Source: SVQP01 sp045594705 (lineage in GTDB: Bacteria > Bacillota > Clostridia > Oscillospirales > CAG-272). From it: 42,038 bases of DNA. The stretch spans positions 1 through 42,038 of the forward strand of contig JAZNZB010000095.1 of assembly GCA_045594705.1 (NCBI GenBank). The letters are read 5' to 3'. The notes beneath the pieces were generated by a model. The model ran no database searches and had not been told where the DNA came from. It was given only the letters and a program-made list of their open reading frames with translations. Shown here piece after piece: positions 1-10,900 of this stretch. A program made the position numbers and the translations under genes. Positions within the stretch are counted from its first letter, which is position 1. Every line of letters begins with the position of its first letter.

Positions 1-42
1 CGCCGTGAAAGGGCGGTGTCTTAACCGCTTGACCAACGGGCC
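1..42 (-). tRNA. tRNA-Glu (anticodon TTC), partial
   Basis: Read on the minus strand this is the 5' half of a tRNA: acceptor strand, D arm with GGTCAAGCGG, and an anticodon loop with TTC at positions 9-7. The window edge cuts it just after the anticodon stem, so the T arm is missing only because of the window. It follows tRNA-Met without a gap and must share its transcript. Confidence 0.9.
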
Positions 43-119
43 TGGTAGCGGGAATTGGACTTGAACCCATGACCTACCGGGTATGAACCGGTTGCTCTAG
101 CCAACTGAGCTATCCCGCC
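43..119 (-). tRNA. tRNA-Met (anticodon CAT), elongator type
   Basis: A complete 77-nt cloverleaf on the minus strand. The 7-bp acceptor stem has one G-U pair, the loop is TTCATAC with anticodon CAT, the T loop is TTCAAGT, and CCA is encoded (positions 46-43). One T-stem pair (G-A) is mismatched. CAT could also mark the lysidine-modified tRNA-Ile2, but the acceptor and anticodon stems look like elongator tRNA-Met. Confidence 0.92.
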
Positions 120-151
120 ATATTTTTTGCGTCTTTTCACAACGCCCAGTT

Positions 152-180
152 ATTATATCACGATGATTTTAATTTGTCAA
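152..180 (-). promoter_or_regulatory. Sigma-A promoter of the tRNA operon
   Basis: On the minus strand, TTGACA (180-175) and TATAAT (157-152) are both perfect consensus with a 17-bp spacer, about 33 bp upstream of tRNA-Met. It diverges from the promoter at 265-293. Between the two lies a perfect 18-bp palindrome, AGAATTTTCGAAAATTCT (193-210). Confidence 0.88.
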
Positions 181-264
181 TACTTTTTTGAAAGAATTTT
201 CGAAAATTCTCAAAAATTCTTGCTTTTTTCAAGATTTAATTTCTTAAATTCGCACAATCAAGCC

Positions 265-293
265 TTGACACTTTTTACAAACTGTAATATAAT
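265..293 (+). promoter_or_regulatory. Sigma-A promoter of the 953-aa membrane protein gene
   Basis: TTGACA (265-270) and TATAAT (288-293) with a 17-bp spacer, a perfect consensus pair. The predicted start of transcription near 300 leaves a ~50-nt leader before the SD and ATG at 351. Confidence 0.88.
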
Positions 294-350
294 GATTGGA
301 TGTAGGATAATTTTTGACAGTATATGTTTTATGACGGAGGTTTATTTATT

Positions 351-3212
351 ATGTACGGTCTGATCATCTTCGGTATCGTCGCATTGATCATTCTGTTCAG
401 CGCAGGTCATGCTGCTCTGTTCGGATTTCCCAAAGCGAAAGCCCGCCTGATCACCGTGGCAGCATCGGCAATCGCCGCAATCGCTACTGCGCTGATCCTC
501 AAGGCACTTCTCCCCTCTCCCGATCTTATCGTTTCTCTGGTGCAAAGCAATCTCGATTTCATAGGTGCGCAATTCGGCACAAGCGCAGTTGAGATCGCAG
601 AGCAGGCTCTTGAATTCGCAGGCATCTCTCCCACGCTGGTAGAGCTGCTTGTACAGGCGATCGGTGCGCTGATCCTTCCCTTGGTATGCGTCGTTCTCTT
701 CGCTCTCTATTCCCTTGTCGCATGGTTGATCTACTTGATCGTCAGCGGCATTACGCACCATGTGCAGAAAAAGCAGGCAGAGGTACAGGGCGAGGACTAC
801 GAGCCCCGCTCCAAGAGCCCCCGCTGGCTGGCAGCATGCTTGGGTCTTGCTCAGGGTTTTATCGTCGTTGCCGTTCTGCTCATCCCCTTATCCGGTTATT
901 TGGCAATCGCACAGCCCACACTTGACGAGCTGGCCGCACAGGATGTCATTGACGACACCGATCCCATCGTCTACAACTCCAGAAAGGCCGTTTACGAGCT
1001 CAACCACTCTTTTACGCTTTCGGCATACCGTACGCTGGGTGGCCGGCTGCTCTCTGACTCGGTCATGAGCATGCGCGTAGCAGATACCAAGGTCAAGCTG
1101 ACCGAGGAAATGGGCTCAATCATCACGCTTTTACAGCAGGTCAGCGAGCTCAGGCAAACCGAATTCGCAGATTACAGCGAGGAGCAGGCTGAGATCATTC
1201 GCGCCATTGGCAACTCCTTTGGCAAGTCCAAGCTGCTCTCTCCCATCGTGGGCGACATCCTGTACGCCGCAACCGATGCATGGCTGCAGGGCGAGACCTT
1301 CCTTGGCATGGAACGTCCCGCGCTTGGAGAATCTGCCGCACTGCTGGATCCCATGCTCACGGCCCTGCTTGAGATTTTGCACGACGACGCCAAGAACACC
1401 CTGATGCTTCAGGCTGACGTGCAGACCACCGCAGAGCTGGTGGCAATTCTGGCGCAAAACAGCGTATTTGCCCACCTCTCGGATTCCGATGAGCTGATGA
1501 GCACGCTTGGCAAGGACGGTGTGGTTTCTACGCTGGTCACGACGCTGGGCTCTAACGACTCCATGAAGAGACTGATTCCCGAAATCATGAATCTGGGCGT
1601 GCGCGCCATTGGCCAGGTATTGACCCTGCCCGTTGACACCGCCGCCGTTTACGACAGCTTTACGAATACGGTTGCAGACACGCTCAATGACGTGCGCGAC
1701 CTGCCCGAGCAGGAGCGTATAGAGACGCTTTCGGGCGAGCTGGAATCCGCCTTTGACAACGCGGGAATTGACGTGGACGTGCAGGTGCTGGACTTCTACT
1801 CCACCGCCATCGTGCACGACCTTTTGGAAAACAATTCCGCAGCAGTAACCCCCGCCGATGTGCAAGCCTTCTTCGTGCTTTATGCAGAGGGTGTGCGCGA
1901 CACGACCGCCTCGCTGAGCACAAAGCCTGCCTTTGATCTGCTCTCAAGCAGCAGCGACGATCGCTTTGCCGGCACGGTATACGAAAGAATGACCGAGCAG
2001 CAGCGCAAGAGCTCGGCCGCCGTTGCGGTGGCTGACCTGTGTGTCAAGCTGACTGCTATCGATTCCTCGAATGCAACCGAGCAGGCAAAGGAGCTGGTCA
2101 CCGAAACCTTTACCGACCTTTTGGGTGCGGATCACGCAGCTCTGCAGGTCGTAACCAACGTTGAGATCTCGCAGCCCCTCTCCTCCTCCACTCTGGAGCA
2201 TACCGCAAGCATGCAATCCACCGAGGAGCTGAAAAAGACCTCCTGCGTCATCACGCTTGAGGTACTGTTGGTGGATGCCAAGGAGGCTGCGCAAAAGATC
2301 AATCCCGAAACCATCGGTCTTGACGCAGACGCAATCTCGGCAATTTTCAGCACCGCAACCGAGCTGATGGATACGCTCAAGGGCGAGGACGGTGAATTTG
2401 ACCTGACCGCTTTGGCAAACGGTGTTGGCGAGATCCTGGACTCTCTTGCCAAGACCGAGACCTTTGGCAAGGACAAAACCGCCTCCCTGTTCACATCGGT
2501 GCTGCAATCCGAAACCGTTCGTGATAAGGCCAACCTGGACATGAAAACAGCCACCCAGCTTGCCGAAAAGGCGACCGAGGGTGAGCCCAACTACAAAGAA
2601 ACCATGTCTGCAGTTGCAGGCAGCGTCAATATCATGGACAATCTTGCCAAGGACGGCACCATTTCCGAAGAGGAGCTGGTGGATCTGATCCGCAATCTGA
2701 ACGCACAGACCGCGGGCATGATCGAGATTTACGTGACCCCCGAGCGTCTGGTGGAAAACAACATTCCCGAAAAGCACTCTGTCATTACCTCCGATCTGAT
2801 CAAGTCTTTGTTCGGATACATTGCCGATTCCGACAAGCAGAACTCCGAGGTCGAGGCCAAGGCTCTCAACCAGATCCTGAACCTGGCACTGGCTGCCAAG
2901 GAATCCGACGACAAGCAGCTCTTCTCCTCCGCTCCCGGTGCGAACGACGGCAAGCTGCCTACCGCAACCGAGACGGTCAACACCCTGCTTGACTCCAAGG
3001 CAGTCAGACACGCCCTGGTGGACGTGCTGACCGACGGCAGCAAGGTCACGGTCGTTGACCCCTACGGATTTAGCGAAAAGATCGCCGAGGGCTCCGAGAG
3101 CTACGTCGAATTTGTGGATGCTCTATACGCATACCGCGACGCTCACCCCGAGGTGAACGATCTGGTATTCGAGGCTCTGGCTGCTCTGATGGGCATTGAG
3201 ATCGATATGTAA
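351..3212 (+). CDS. Large membrane-anchored protein of unknown function, CvpA-like N terminus
   Basis: 953 aa. The start is ATG 351 because GGAGG (336-340) sits 10 nt upstream; an in-frame ATG at 324 lies before the SD. The first ~200 residues hold four hydrophobic segments: about 1-19, 26-50, 100-135 and 160-190. The last contains a glycine-spaced GLAQGF segment, loosely like CvpA-type membrane proteins. The remaining ~750 residues are a soluble, strongly helical, acidic Ala/Leu/Thr/Glu-rich region with no motif I recognise and very few cysteines. It is monocistronic, with its own perfect promoter and a terminator. A scaffold or envelope-associated role is possible, but the function is unknown and the CvpA resemblance is weak. 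Confidence 0.8.
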   Translation: MYGLIIFGIVALIILFSAGHAALFGFPKAKARLITVAASAIAAIATALILKALLPSPDLIVSLVQSNLDFIGAQFGTSAVEIAEQALEFAGISPTLVELLVQAIGALILPLVCVVLFALYSLVAWLIYLIVSGITHHVQKKQAEVQGEDYEPRSKSPRWLAACLGLAQGFIVVAVLLIPLSGYLAIAQPTLDELAAQDVIDDTDPIVYNSRKAVYELNHSFTLSAYRTLGGRLLSDSVMSMRVADTKVKLTEEMGSIITLLQQVSELRQTEFADYSEEQAEIIRAIGNSFGKSKLLSPIVGDILYAATDAWLQGETFLGMERPALGESAALLDPMLTALLEILHDDAKNTLMLQADVQTTAELVAILAQNSVFAHLSDSDELMSTLGKDGVVSTLVTTLGSNDSMKRLIPEIMNLGVRAIGQVLTLPVDTAAVYDSFTNTVADTLNDVRDLPEQERIETLSGELESAFDNAGIDVDVQVLDFYSTAIVHDLLENNSAAVTPADVQAFFVLYAEGVRDTTASLSTKPAFDLLSSSSDDRFAGTVYERMTEQQRKSSAAVAVADLCVKLTAIDSSNATEQAKELVTETFTDLLGADHAALQVVTNVEISQPLSSSTLEHTASMQSTEELKKTSCVITLEVLLVDAKEAAQKINPETIGLDADAISAIFSTATELMDTLKGEDGEFDLTALANGVGEILDSLAKTETFGKDKTASLFTSVLQSETVRDKANLDMKTATQLAEKATEGEPNYKETMSAVAGSVNIMDNLAKDGTISEEELVDLIRNLNAQTAGMIEIYVTPERLVENNIPEKHSVITSDLIKSLFGYIADSDKQNSEVEAKALNQILNLALAAKESDDKQLFSSAPGANDGKLPTATETVNTLLDSKAVRHALVDVLTDGSKVTVVDPYGFSEKIAEGSESYVEFVDALYAYRDAHPEVNDLVFEALAALMGIEIDM

Positions 3213-3223
3213 TACAACGCAAG

Positions 3224-3264
3224 GAGGCGGCTGCGTCACTGACGCACCCGCTTCTTTTTATTTT
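3224..3264 (+). terminator. Rho-independent terminator of the 953-aa protein gene
   Basis: Stem GCGG(C)TGCGTC, loop ACT, GACGCA(C)CCGC, with further pairs below it, followed by a T-rich tract broken by a single A. It sits 12 nt after the stop codon and runs into the end of the convergent gene at 3268. Confidence 0.85.
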
Positions 3265-3267
3265 CAC

Positions 3268-4083
3268 TCATTCGATGCAGCGTAAAAGCAATTCCCGTGC
3301 TTTGAGAATATCCGCGATCTGCTGCTCGCCGCTGATCTCGCGCTCGATCGTAATCGGTCCGTCATATCCCATCGCCCGGAGCTTTGCGATCAGAGCCGGG
3401 AAATTGACCTGCCCTTCCCCAAGTGCGGTTTCTCGGCCAAGCTCACGGCCGTCCGTGGGATAGCAACCATCCTTGGCATGAATATCGCGTACGTATTTGC
3501 CGATGGTATCCAGCGCATCCACAGGATTTGCCTTTCCATACAGGATCAGATTTGCCGGGTCAAGATTGACGCCCAGATTGTCAAGCCCGATATCCTGAAT
3601 GGTACGCAGCAGCGTTGTAGGAGTCTCCTGCCCTGTTTCGAACAGAAAATACTGTCCGTTCTGCTTGCAATGCGCCACGATGCGTCGGAGCACCTCCACT
3701 ACCTCGGCATACACAGGCGAATTCGGATCCTCGGGGAGAAAGCCCGCGTGCGTGGCGATCTGCGAGACGCCCAGCAGCGCACCGAAATCCGAGCCGCGGA
3801 TCAGATCCTGCTCTCTTTGTGCTCTGTACTGCTCAGGCACCACGCCCAGCGTCTTTTGCCCTTCGTAAAAATTCCAAACAGCAGGCCCCGACCATCCACA
3901 CCAGAGCGTAGAGATATGCACGTCATATTTGGCCAGCATGGCCTTGACGCTCTCTGCTACCTGCTCGGTATAAAGAGCGGGATTCCAGCAGTTGAGCTGG
4001 CAGGCATGAAAGCCCATCTTGGCAAGCTGCTCAAGCTCTTGCTCGGTACGGTCGTTCAATTGAATCATAACGCCAAGTTCCAT
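3268..4083 (-). CDS. Sugar phosphate isomerase/epimerase (AP-endonuclease-2-like TIM barrel)
   Basis: 271 aa, usual size for the xylose-isomerase-like TIM-barrel family. Metal-binding positions are visible in order: FETGQE (Glu), NLDPAN (Asp), DIHAKDG (His), and ITIEREI (terminal Glu). Start ATG 4083 is chosen because GGAG lies 7-8 nt upstream; the open frame runs further to 4272 but has no SD there. Members isomerise or epimerise keto-sugars such as myo-inositol derivatives, tagatose or allulose, and the substrate cannot be read from sequence. It is monocistronic with its own promoter and diverges from a ruined GH43 gene, suggesting a former sugar-use locus (inference). Confidence 0.88.
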   Translation of the reverse strand: MELGVMIQLNDRTEQELEQLAKMGFHACQLNCWNPALYTEQVAESVKAMLAKYDVHISTLWCGWSGPAVWNFYEGQKTLGVVPEQYRAQREQDLIRGSDFGALLGVSQIATHAGFLPEDPNSPVYAEVVEVLRRIVAHCKQNGQYFLFETGQETPTTLLRTIQDIGLDNLGVNLDPANLILYGKANPVDALDTIGKYVRDIHAKDGCYPTDGRELGRETALGEGQVNFPALIAKLRAMGYDGPITIEREISGEQQIADILKARELLLRCIE

Positions 4084-4182
4084 GGTCTTCTCCTTCAGGT
4101 TTCGGGATATTTTCTGAGCATACAGCGCAATCTCTCGCCAAATTCTCTGCCGGCGACACGCTTTCCCAAATCGACTCAATAC

Positions 4183-4211
4183 ATTGTACACCAAAATTGC
4201 CCGCAAGTCAA
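4183..4211 (-). promoter_or_regulatory. Sigma-A promoter of the epimerase gene
   Basis: Minus strand TTGACT (4211-4206) and TACAAT (4188-4183) with a 17-bp spacer, about 100 bp upstream of ATG 4083. Confidence 0.75.
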
Positions 4212-4231
4212 CCGCCCGCATAAAAAAGCTC

Positions 4232-4260
4232 TTGCAAAAGTCTCCCGGCAGTGATATAAA
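4232..4260 (+). promoter_or_regulatory. Sigma-A promoter of the GH43 pseudogene
   Basis: TTGCAA (4232-4237) and TATAAA (4255-4260) with a 17-bp spacer. The SD AAGGAG (4281-4286) precedes ATG 4292. The start signals are intact although the gene is broken. Confidence 0.7.
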
Positions 4261-4291
4261 AAGTGCATACATCTATTTGCAAGGAGACACC

Positions 4292-4846
4292 ATGCGCCAC
4301 AGTTTTCTTATTCAGATTTAGATCCTTACATGTCTTTCGCTGACGCTTGCGGCTTGTCAAAGCCCCACGCCCCCGACACCCGAGCAAGACTGCACACAAG
4401 CAAATACCGAGGCCGAGACTCTTGAGCCGGTCGAGGTCGAATACCGGACCGTGCAAAACCCTGTTGGCGTCAAGGGAGACGACCCCTGCTTGGTCGCACA
4501 TGGCAACGATTACTACTATTGCTATGGAAACGGCGTGGGCGTCAATAAGCTCTCGTCGCTGAGCAAGATCAACAAGCGCAATTCCGCCATCGTATACCAA
4601 GCCCCCGCAGGCACCGATTATTCTTACGATGATTGGGCTCCCGAGCTGCACTATATCAACGGAGAATGGTACATTTACGTCGCGGCCGATAACGGCTACA
4701 ACAGCTCCCACCCCAACCAAGTCAGCGGATCGGGCCGGGACGGACGCTCGGTCCGGATCTCCCCCGTCACCTTTGACGAAAACGGCAAACCGGATTTCGG
4801 CAACCATCCCGTCCCCGAGGTCACCTTCCCCGTACCCGTCAAATAA
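4292..4846 (+). pseudogene. Lipoprotein glycoside hydrolase family 43 remnant (nonsense codon plus internal deletion)
   Basis: From ATG 4292 (SD AAGGAG 6 nt upstream) the frame codes nine residues, hits TAG at 4319-4321, then continues open in the same frame to TAA 4844-4846. Read through the stop, it gives a lipoprotein signal with lipobox LAAC, then a GH43-like first blade (DPCLVAHGNDYYYCY, then WAPELHYINGEWYIY). It jumps directly to a tail (DGRSVRISPVTFDENG, FGNHPVPEVTFPVP) that resembles the far C terminus of GH43 arabinofuranosidase/xylosidase-type proteins. Roughly 180 coding positions remain against ~300 or more in the family, so the central blades with the other catalytic acids seem to be missing. 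Two lesions, with promoter and terminator kept, indicate a pseudogene. Re-initiation at ATG 4451 would give 131 aa lacking the signal peptide. Confidence 0.82.
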
Positions 4847-4868
4847 CGTTTTCAAAAAGCAAAAGGTT

Positions 4869-4906
4869 CCCCGCATTGTGCCAATCGCACAATGCGGGGA
4901 TTTTGG
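4869..4906. terminator. Bidirectional terminator between the GH43 remnant and the giant surface protein
   Basis: A perfect 12-bp stem (CCCCGCATTGTG, 7-nt loop, complement) with T-rich flank on the plus side and A-rich flank on the other, so it can end both convergent transcripts. The minus-strand stop codon lies only 8 nt away. Confidence 0.9.
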
Positions 4907-4907
4907 T

Positions 4908-7900
4908 TTATTTCATGGATTTATCGCGCTTTTTTCCAAAGACGAAGACGCCAAGCGTCAACACGCCAAGTAAGATCATATCTGCACAGATGCTCACCGT
5001 GCTCTTGCACCCCTTCTTTTCCTCTTGCTCATCGGATTGCATATCGGACTCCTGTTCGGTAGGCTTTTCCGTGGGCTTCTCCGTGGGCTTTTCGGTAGGA
5101 GTTTCGGTCGTTACCTCCTCGGGCTCGGTCGTATCTTCCTCTGGCTGGGTCGTGTCTTCCTCGGGTTGGGTCGTGTCTTCCTCGGGCTCAGTGGTCACTT
5201 CCTCGGGTTCGGTGGTGACTTCCTCGGGCTCAGTGGTCACTTCCTCAGGCTCAGTGGTCACTTCCTCGGGCTGGGTCGTGTCTTCCTCGGGCTCGGTCGT
5301 GTCTTCCTCGGGCTCAGTGGTTACTTCCTCAGGCTCGGTCGTATCTTCCTCGGGCTCGGTCGTATCTTCCTCGGGCTCGGTCGTGTCCTCCTCAGGCTCG
5401 GTCGTATCTTCCTCGGACTCGGTCGTGTCCTCCTCGGGCTCGGTCGTATCTTCCTCGGGCTCGGTCGTATCTTCCTCAGGCTCGGTCGTATCTTCTTCGG
5501 TGGTCGGTTCTTCGAGAGCGGGAATCTCCTGTTCCTTCAGCACCGCTCCACATGCGGTACAGCTCTTGACCTGCTTACCTGCTACACCGATCTCGGGTGC
5601 TTGCGTTACCACCCAATCACCTTCGATATGCGCCGCAAGCTCACCCGTCTCTGCACCGCAGACGCTACAGGTTGCCTTCTTGGTACAGGTGGCTTCGCTG
5701 TAATCGTGTGCTGCAAGCTCGCCGTATTCCTTGCCGCAAGTCGCGCACGTTGCCTTGGCCGTACAGGGTGCCGTGCCGCCCGTATGCTCATCTGCGCCCT
5801 CGGCAGTCACCGCTCCGCATGCCGAGCAGGTCACATCGGTCGTGCAGTCCCCGTCGTCCGCGTTGGGCGTATGTGCCGCAAGCTCACCCGTCTCTGCACC
5901 GCAGACACTACAGGTTGCCTTCTTGGTACAGGTGGCTTCGCTGTAATCGTGCGCTGCAAGCTCACCGTATTCCTTACCGCAAGTCGCGCACGTTGCCTTG
6001 GCCGTACAGGTTGCCGTGCCGCCCGTATGCGCATCTGCGCCCTCGGCAGTCACCGCTCCGCATGCCGAGCAGGTCACGTCGGTCGTGCAGTCCCCGTCGT
6101 CCGCGTTGGGCGTATGTGCCGCAAGCTCGCCCGTCTCTGCGCCGCAGACACTACAGGTTGCCTTCTTGGTACAGGTGGCTTCGCTGTAATCGTGCGCTGC
6201 AAGCTCGCCGTATTCCTTGCCGCAAGTCGCGCACGTTGCCTTGGCCGTACAGGTTGCCGTGCCGCCCGTATGCGCGACCGTCTCGGTCTTGCTACCGCAT
6301 TCGCACTCGGTCCAGTGTCCTTGTGCATCACTCTTTTGCGCATCGTATGCATGAGCCGGCATCTGTCCCGTCAGCGCCTGCAGCGTACTCTCCTGCTTAT
6401 CCTCGGTGAAATAGCCTTGGCAAGAGGTACATCTGAAATGGGCCGCTACGCTCGCTGCAAGCTCATTTTGAGTATGCACCGCTTCGACCGCCGCAACGCG
6501 CTCTCCGAAGACGTGTTCCACCGTCTGGCCATAGCCATAGCCGCATCCTTCGCACTTCGCCTGCTCGGTACAGGTAGGTGTGCCGCCCGTGTGATCGATA
6601 TGCTCGGTTTCCTTGCCGCACACACACTTGGTCCAGTGCTGTGTGGGATTGATCTTGACTTCGTTGAAAGTATGCTCCGGCACCTTGCCGGTCAAAGCCT
6701 GTAGCGTGGTCTGGACCCACTGCTGCGTGAAGTATCCCTCACAAGCACTACATCTGTAGTGTGCTGCCACGCCGCCCGAAAGCTCCTCGGGCGTGTGGAC
6801 CTCGGGAATTTCGGCCACAAGGTCACCAAAAACGTGGTCACCGTGAACGGTTCCCAAATAGAACTTATCCTCTGCACTCGGGTCATCCTTGGCGCAGGCG
6901 GTGCAGCGAGAGCAGTTGTACCAATACGTGTAAACCTCAACGCAGTTTTCGGGCACATGCTTGATATGCAGCTCGTTTTGCAGCTGCTCGGAATAATCGT
7001 GGCCAAGTGCCGGGATGATCACGTCGGCCTTGTTTACGATCTCCTCGGTTGCCTCTTCATCCGCAAAATACTTGCCGCAGAGGCCTGTGCAGTAGTAATA
7101 TGCGATATTGCCCGTGTTGGTGCAATCGGCATCCTTGGCCTTCATGAAATCTATGTCGTGTACGTGCGGCTTCTTGGGAGCAACCTCATAGCCGCAGGCG
7201 ATGCAAAGCTGCGCGCTCAGCTCAGTTGCCTCTTCGCCGGGCACGTGCGCTTTGAGATCATCGTGCGCCGTGCAGTTCTCTACCGTGCACAAATGTGCGT
7301 GACCCTGTGCATCCTTGTACCCCCAGCTCTCCTCATCAAATACGTGCGCACCGACCGCCGAGCCCTCAAAGAACTCGCTATCGCTGATCACGTTGCAGCG
7401 GGTGCAATCTAGCCAATACGTATTCTTGTGTTGGCAATCCGCGCCTGCTGCCTTGAGGTGTGCCGCATCCTCGATCTTTTCCTCAAAGGAATGGCCGAGT
7501 GCGTCACCGTAATCAAAGGGCAGATCGCCTTTCTCTCCACAGGTGCAGCTCAGATAATATTTTGCAGGATTCAGGCAATCCGCGTCGCTGATCTTATACG
7601 CTGCAAGCGGATTTTCTTGGTCAAAGACGCAAACGTGCGGAGCAACGACCGCGCCTACGTTGATGATTACAGAGCGGCTGACACTGTCAGCATCGGTCAC
7701 CGTGATGGTTGCGGTGGTGGCATCCGATTCCTCTGCGGGACGGTATGCAACCAGATTCCAATTGGAATCCACCGTGATCCAGGAGGGCCCTTCCACCGTA
7801 AAGGTATAGGGTCCCTTACCGCCGTAGATGCCTTGGCTAAGATCTACTTGGAACGAGGTGTTGGTCATACCGCCGGGGACGTCAAACTCGTCCAGATCAT

Positions 7901-10900
7901 CAAAACCAAGCTCGTCGTAGCCAACGACCACCGTTGCGGTAAGACCGCAGAATGCGGAATCAGTGGATTTGTATCTGACAAAGTACGTGCCGACGGCCAG
8001 GTCGTATACCTCGTCACCGTCAATCGAGTACCAGTAATCGTCATAATCGGCTCTGTATTCCATGCTCTCATCCGTGCCTGTGATGATACCGTCCGCGCTT
8101 TCATAGTCAAACGAGTTGACCGACTCAAGCCCGGTGGGTGCTGCGGGTCTTGCGGGAATGGCGATCTCCAGTGCATCACTGTTACAGGTGGGCTCTGCGT
8201 TCAGACGCGTGATCTGCACCGTTTTACCCAGCCATTCCTCGGGAATGACGTAGGAATATCCGTCCGCGACAAACGTCACCTCTTCAATGTCCTCGCCGCA
8301 AATATAATAGGACGCGCCCGTGACAAAGCCCTGCAGGCGTTGGTTTTCATAGTTAATCGAGATCTCGGGCATGATTTCCTTGACGTAGACCGTAAACTCG
8401 GGGGCAAGCAGCCCCAGCTCAACCGTCACGATCTTAACCGTGTATACGCCTGCCGTGCCGTTTGCACGCAGCGAGATCTCACTGACGCCATTGACGGGGG
8501 TGGCGATCTCGGTGATCGAAATCTCGCCGTTTCCGTCAATCTGACTTGCCGTAACGTTGGGATATGCTGCATCCGCGGGCGTTACGATGGCAGAAACGCT
8601 GCCCTTGCCCGTGTTTTCCAGTATGATGAAATCCTTGTCGAGCGAAATGCCCGTAACCGGCTTGTTGGTCGAAAATGCTCCGTAGGACAGCTCAAAGGTC
8701 ACGCTTCGGTCGTCACTTTCGTCCCCTGCCGTGCCTGCCATGTCGATCGCTACGATCTTGACCTTACCTGCGACGCAGGGAGCGATGACCTGACCGGAAA
8801 GCAAACCGTCATACATGCCGAGGTCCAATCCCGTGGGCAGCGTGCCCTCTACCACCTCATACTTCCAATAAGCACCGGTGGTATAGAAGGAATGGCCGCC
8901 TACCAGACCTGCACGCAGATCAATGCTGAAGCGATCACCGACCATGCCGTCCGGAATATAGATCAGACCGTAGCCCGTCCATTTTACAGGGGCAGGCTCG
9001 TCGGCATATTCAAATATCGCGTGCGTGATGGGATGGCCGTTCAGATCACGCAGCTCATACATCGTAAGATACGGGTTGGAGTCTGTATCATGCCAGTAGT
9101 AATTATTGTTTGCGGGTGTGGTGCAAACCGTGTGCGGGTCAACGTTGGTCATCAGCGAATAGGTGCGCACAAGGCCGCTCATATCCAGCTCGCCGCCCTC
9201 CTTGAGTACCAGACCGCCCATGTTTTCCACCGCAATGCACTTTCGACTTTCACTTTCCTGATTGTCGGCCACGATCATGACCTTGGCCGAGGTTTGATAC
9301 AGCTCAAGTCCCTTGACGGCCTCGATCTCGGTGTTTTGGTTACCCGCAACGTTGACGGTAAACGTCACGTTGTCACATTCTCTGACGTACACGTTACCGC
9401 TGTTTTGTCCGTTGCCGTACAGGCGGGCAAACGAGGTAGCCCCCGTGTTCTGCACGTCGATGGTCACGTCGGCGCTGTCGTCTTGCTCGACCGAGAATTT
9501 GAGCGTACCGTATACAGCACAGCCGGTGCTGTTATACGTACTCGAAAAATCCGAGCTGCCGATCAGATTGACCGTGCCGCTCTTGATCTCAAGCACGCTC
9601 AGACGCAGCAGGGCGAAATCCCCCGTCAGACCCTCGCCAATAACGTTGAGCGTTGCATCTCCGTCAGCCGAGAGCGTGACGTTTGCGCTGCTGTTGGTTT
9701 CCAGCCAGATGCCGTAGCTCTGGTAATAGTCGGTGGTGCGGACCGTATCGCTGACCGTAATGGTGTTTTCACCAACGATGCGCAGATCAAAGGGCTTTTC
9801 CGCCTTGATCGGGCCGCCGTTATAGTTAGTCAGCGTCAACGTGGAGCTTTCTGCGTCATAGCTCCAGCCCGTGCCGCTGCCGTCCTGCTTCATTTCCACG
9901 GGATCTGCATCGCCAACCTTCAAAAAGCGATCCTTGTCCACACATGCGCCATACGGAATGGTAAACTCCACGATCTCGTCGTCCGAGGTATCCCAATACG
10001 TGCCTGCACGGTCGGTTGCGCGGATGGTCACGCTGCCCGCTTCACAGGGAGTGGTAAACTGACCGTTCAGTATGCCACCGTAATACAGGTACAAGCCTTC
10101 GGGCAAGGTACCCTCAATGACCTCAAAATTCCAGTAAGTATTATCGCTACTCGTATGAGAGCTTGCGCCTCTGAGGCCTGCCTGCAGATTCAAGGATGCG
10201 TTATCCTCTACTACGGACGCGGGAATCGAGAACCAACCGTCCCCCACCCAGGTCAGCTTGGCGGGCTCTGCCGAATATTCAAAGACCGCATTCAAGCAGG
10301 GCGTGCCGTCAAGATTGCTGAGTACGAAATCCGATGAATGCATGGGCTGCCCGTCGGTTTCGATCCATACGTATTGGTTATTGGCAGGTGTGGTGGTCAC
10401 GGTATTCTTGTTTGTATACTGCGGTAGCGAATAGCTCTCCACGTAGCCGCCAAGCTCTACCTTACCGCCCTCGGTCAGAGAAATGCCCTGACAGCTTTCA
10501 GCGGCTTTGAGAAGCACGTCGTCGCCCGCGCCGTTATCCAGATCAATTTTGATCTTGCAGCCGGACTCATAGACCAACAGCGTACTCACACCGACGATTG
10601 TGTCATTCTCCGCGCCCGTCAAGGAAATGCTGAGCCCGACGTCGCCGCATTTCTGGAATTGGGCCTGGTTATACACGCCGTAAATAAACGAATCGCTCTC
10701 CACCGTACGCTCGACGGTAATATTCACGGTTGCATTTTCGGACGAAGAATCGTACATCAACGATCTCTCAATGCCGTACAGGATGCCATCGGATGCGCTG
10801 GTGACGTTGATGTCCAGCGTACCGCTCACCATATTCACGCTTCCGCAAACGGCGGTAAAATACGTTTTCAGATCGCCGCGGACGTTCAGCACGCCGCCCT

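Noticed and set aside
127..363. A small open frame between the tRNAs and the 953-aa gene
   Set aside because: It overlaps both divergent promoters and the true start, is AT-rich and has no SD.
4292..4846. TAG as a sense codon (recoding or readthrough) rescuing the GH43 lipoprotein
   Set aside because: The protein also lacks its central region, so a pseudogene is simpler; no SECIS, pyl genes or readthrough context were seen.
4208..4876. A 222-codon minus-strand open frame over the GH43 remnant
   Set aside because: No SD; the plus strand shows GH43 motifs and an SD, so the minus frame is a shadow.
5110..6271. Regular repeats that could suggest a CRISPR array
   Set aside because: Units of 21 and 243 bp are contiguous, in frame and code protein; there are no unique spacers and no cas genes.
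7428..10337. A 969-codon plus-strand open frame opposite the giant protein gene
   Set aside because: It is antisense to a minus-strand frame with coherent domains, SD and signal peptide; it has no SD or family resemblance, so it is a by-product of codon use.
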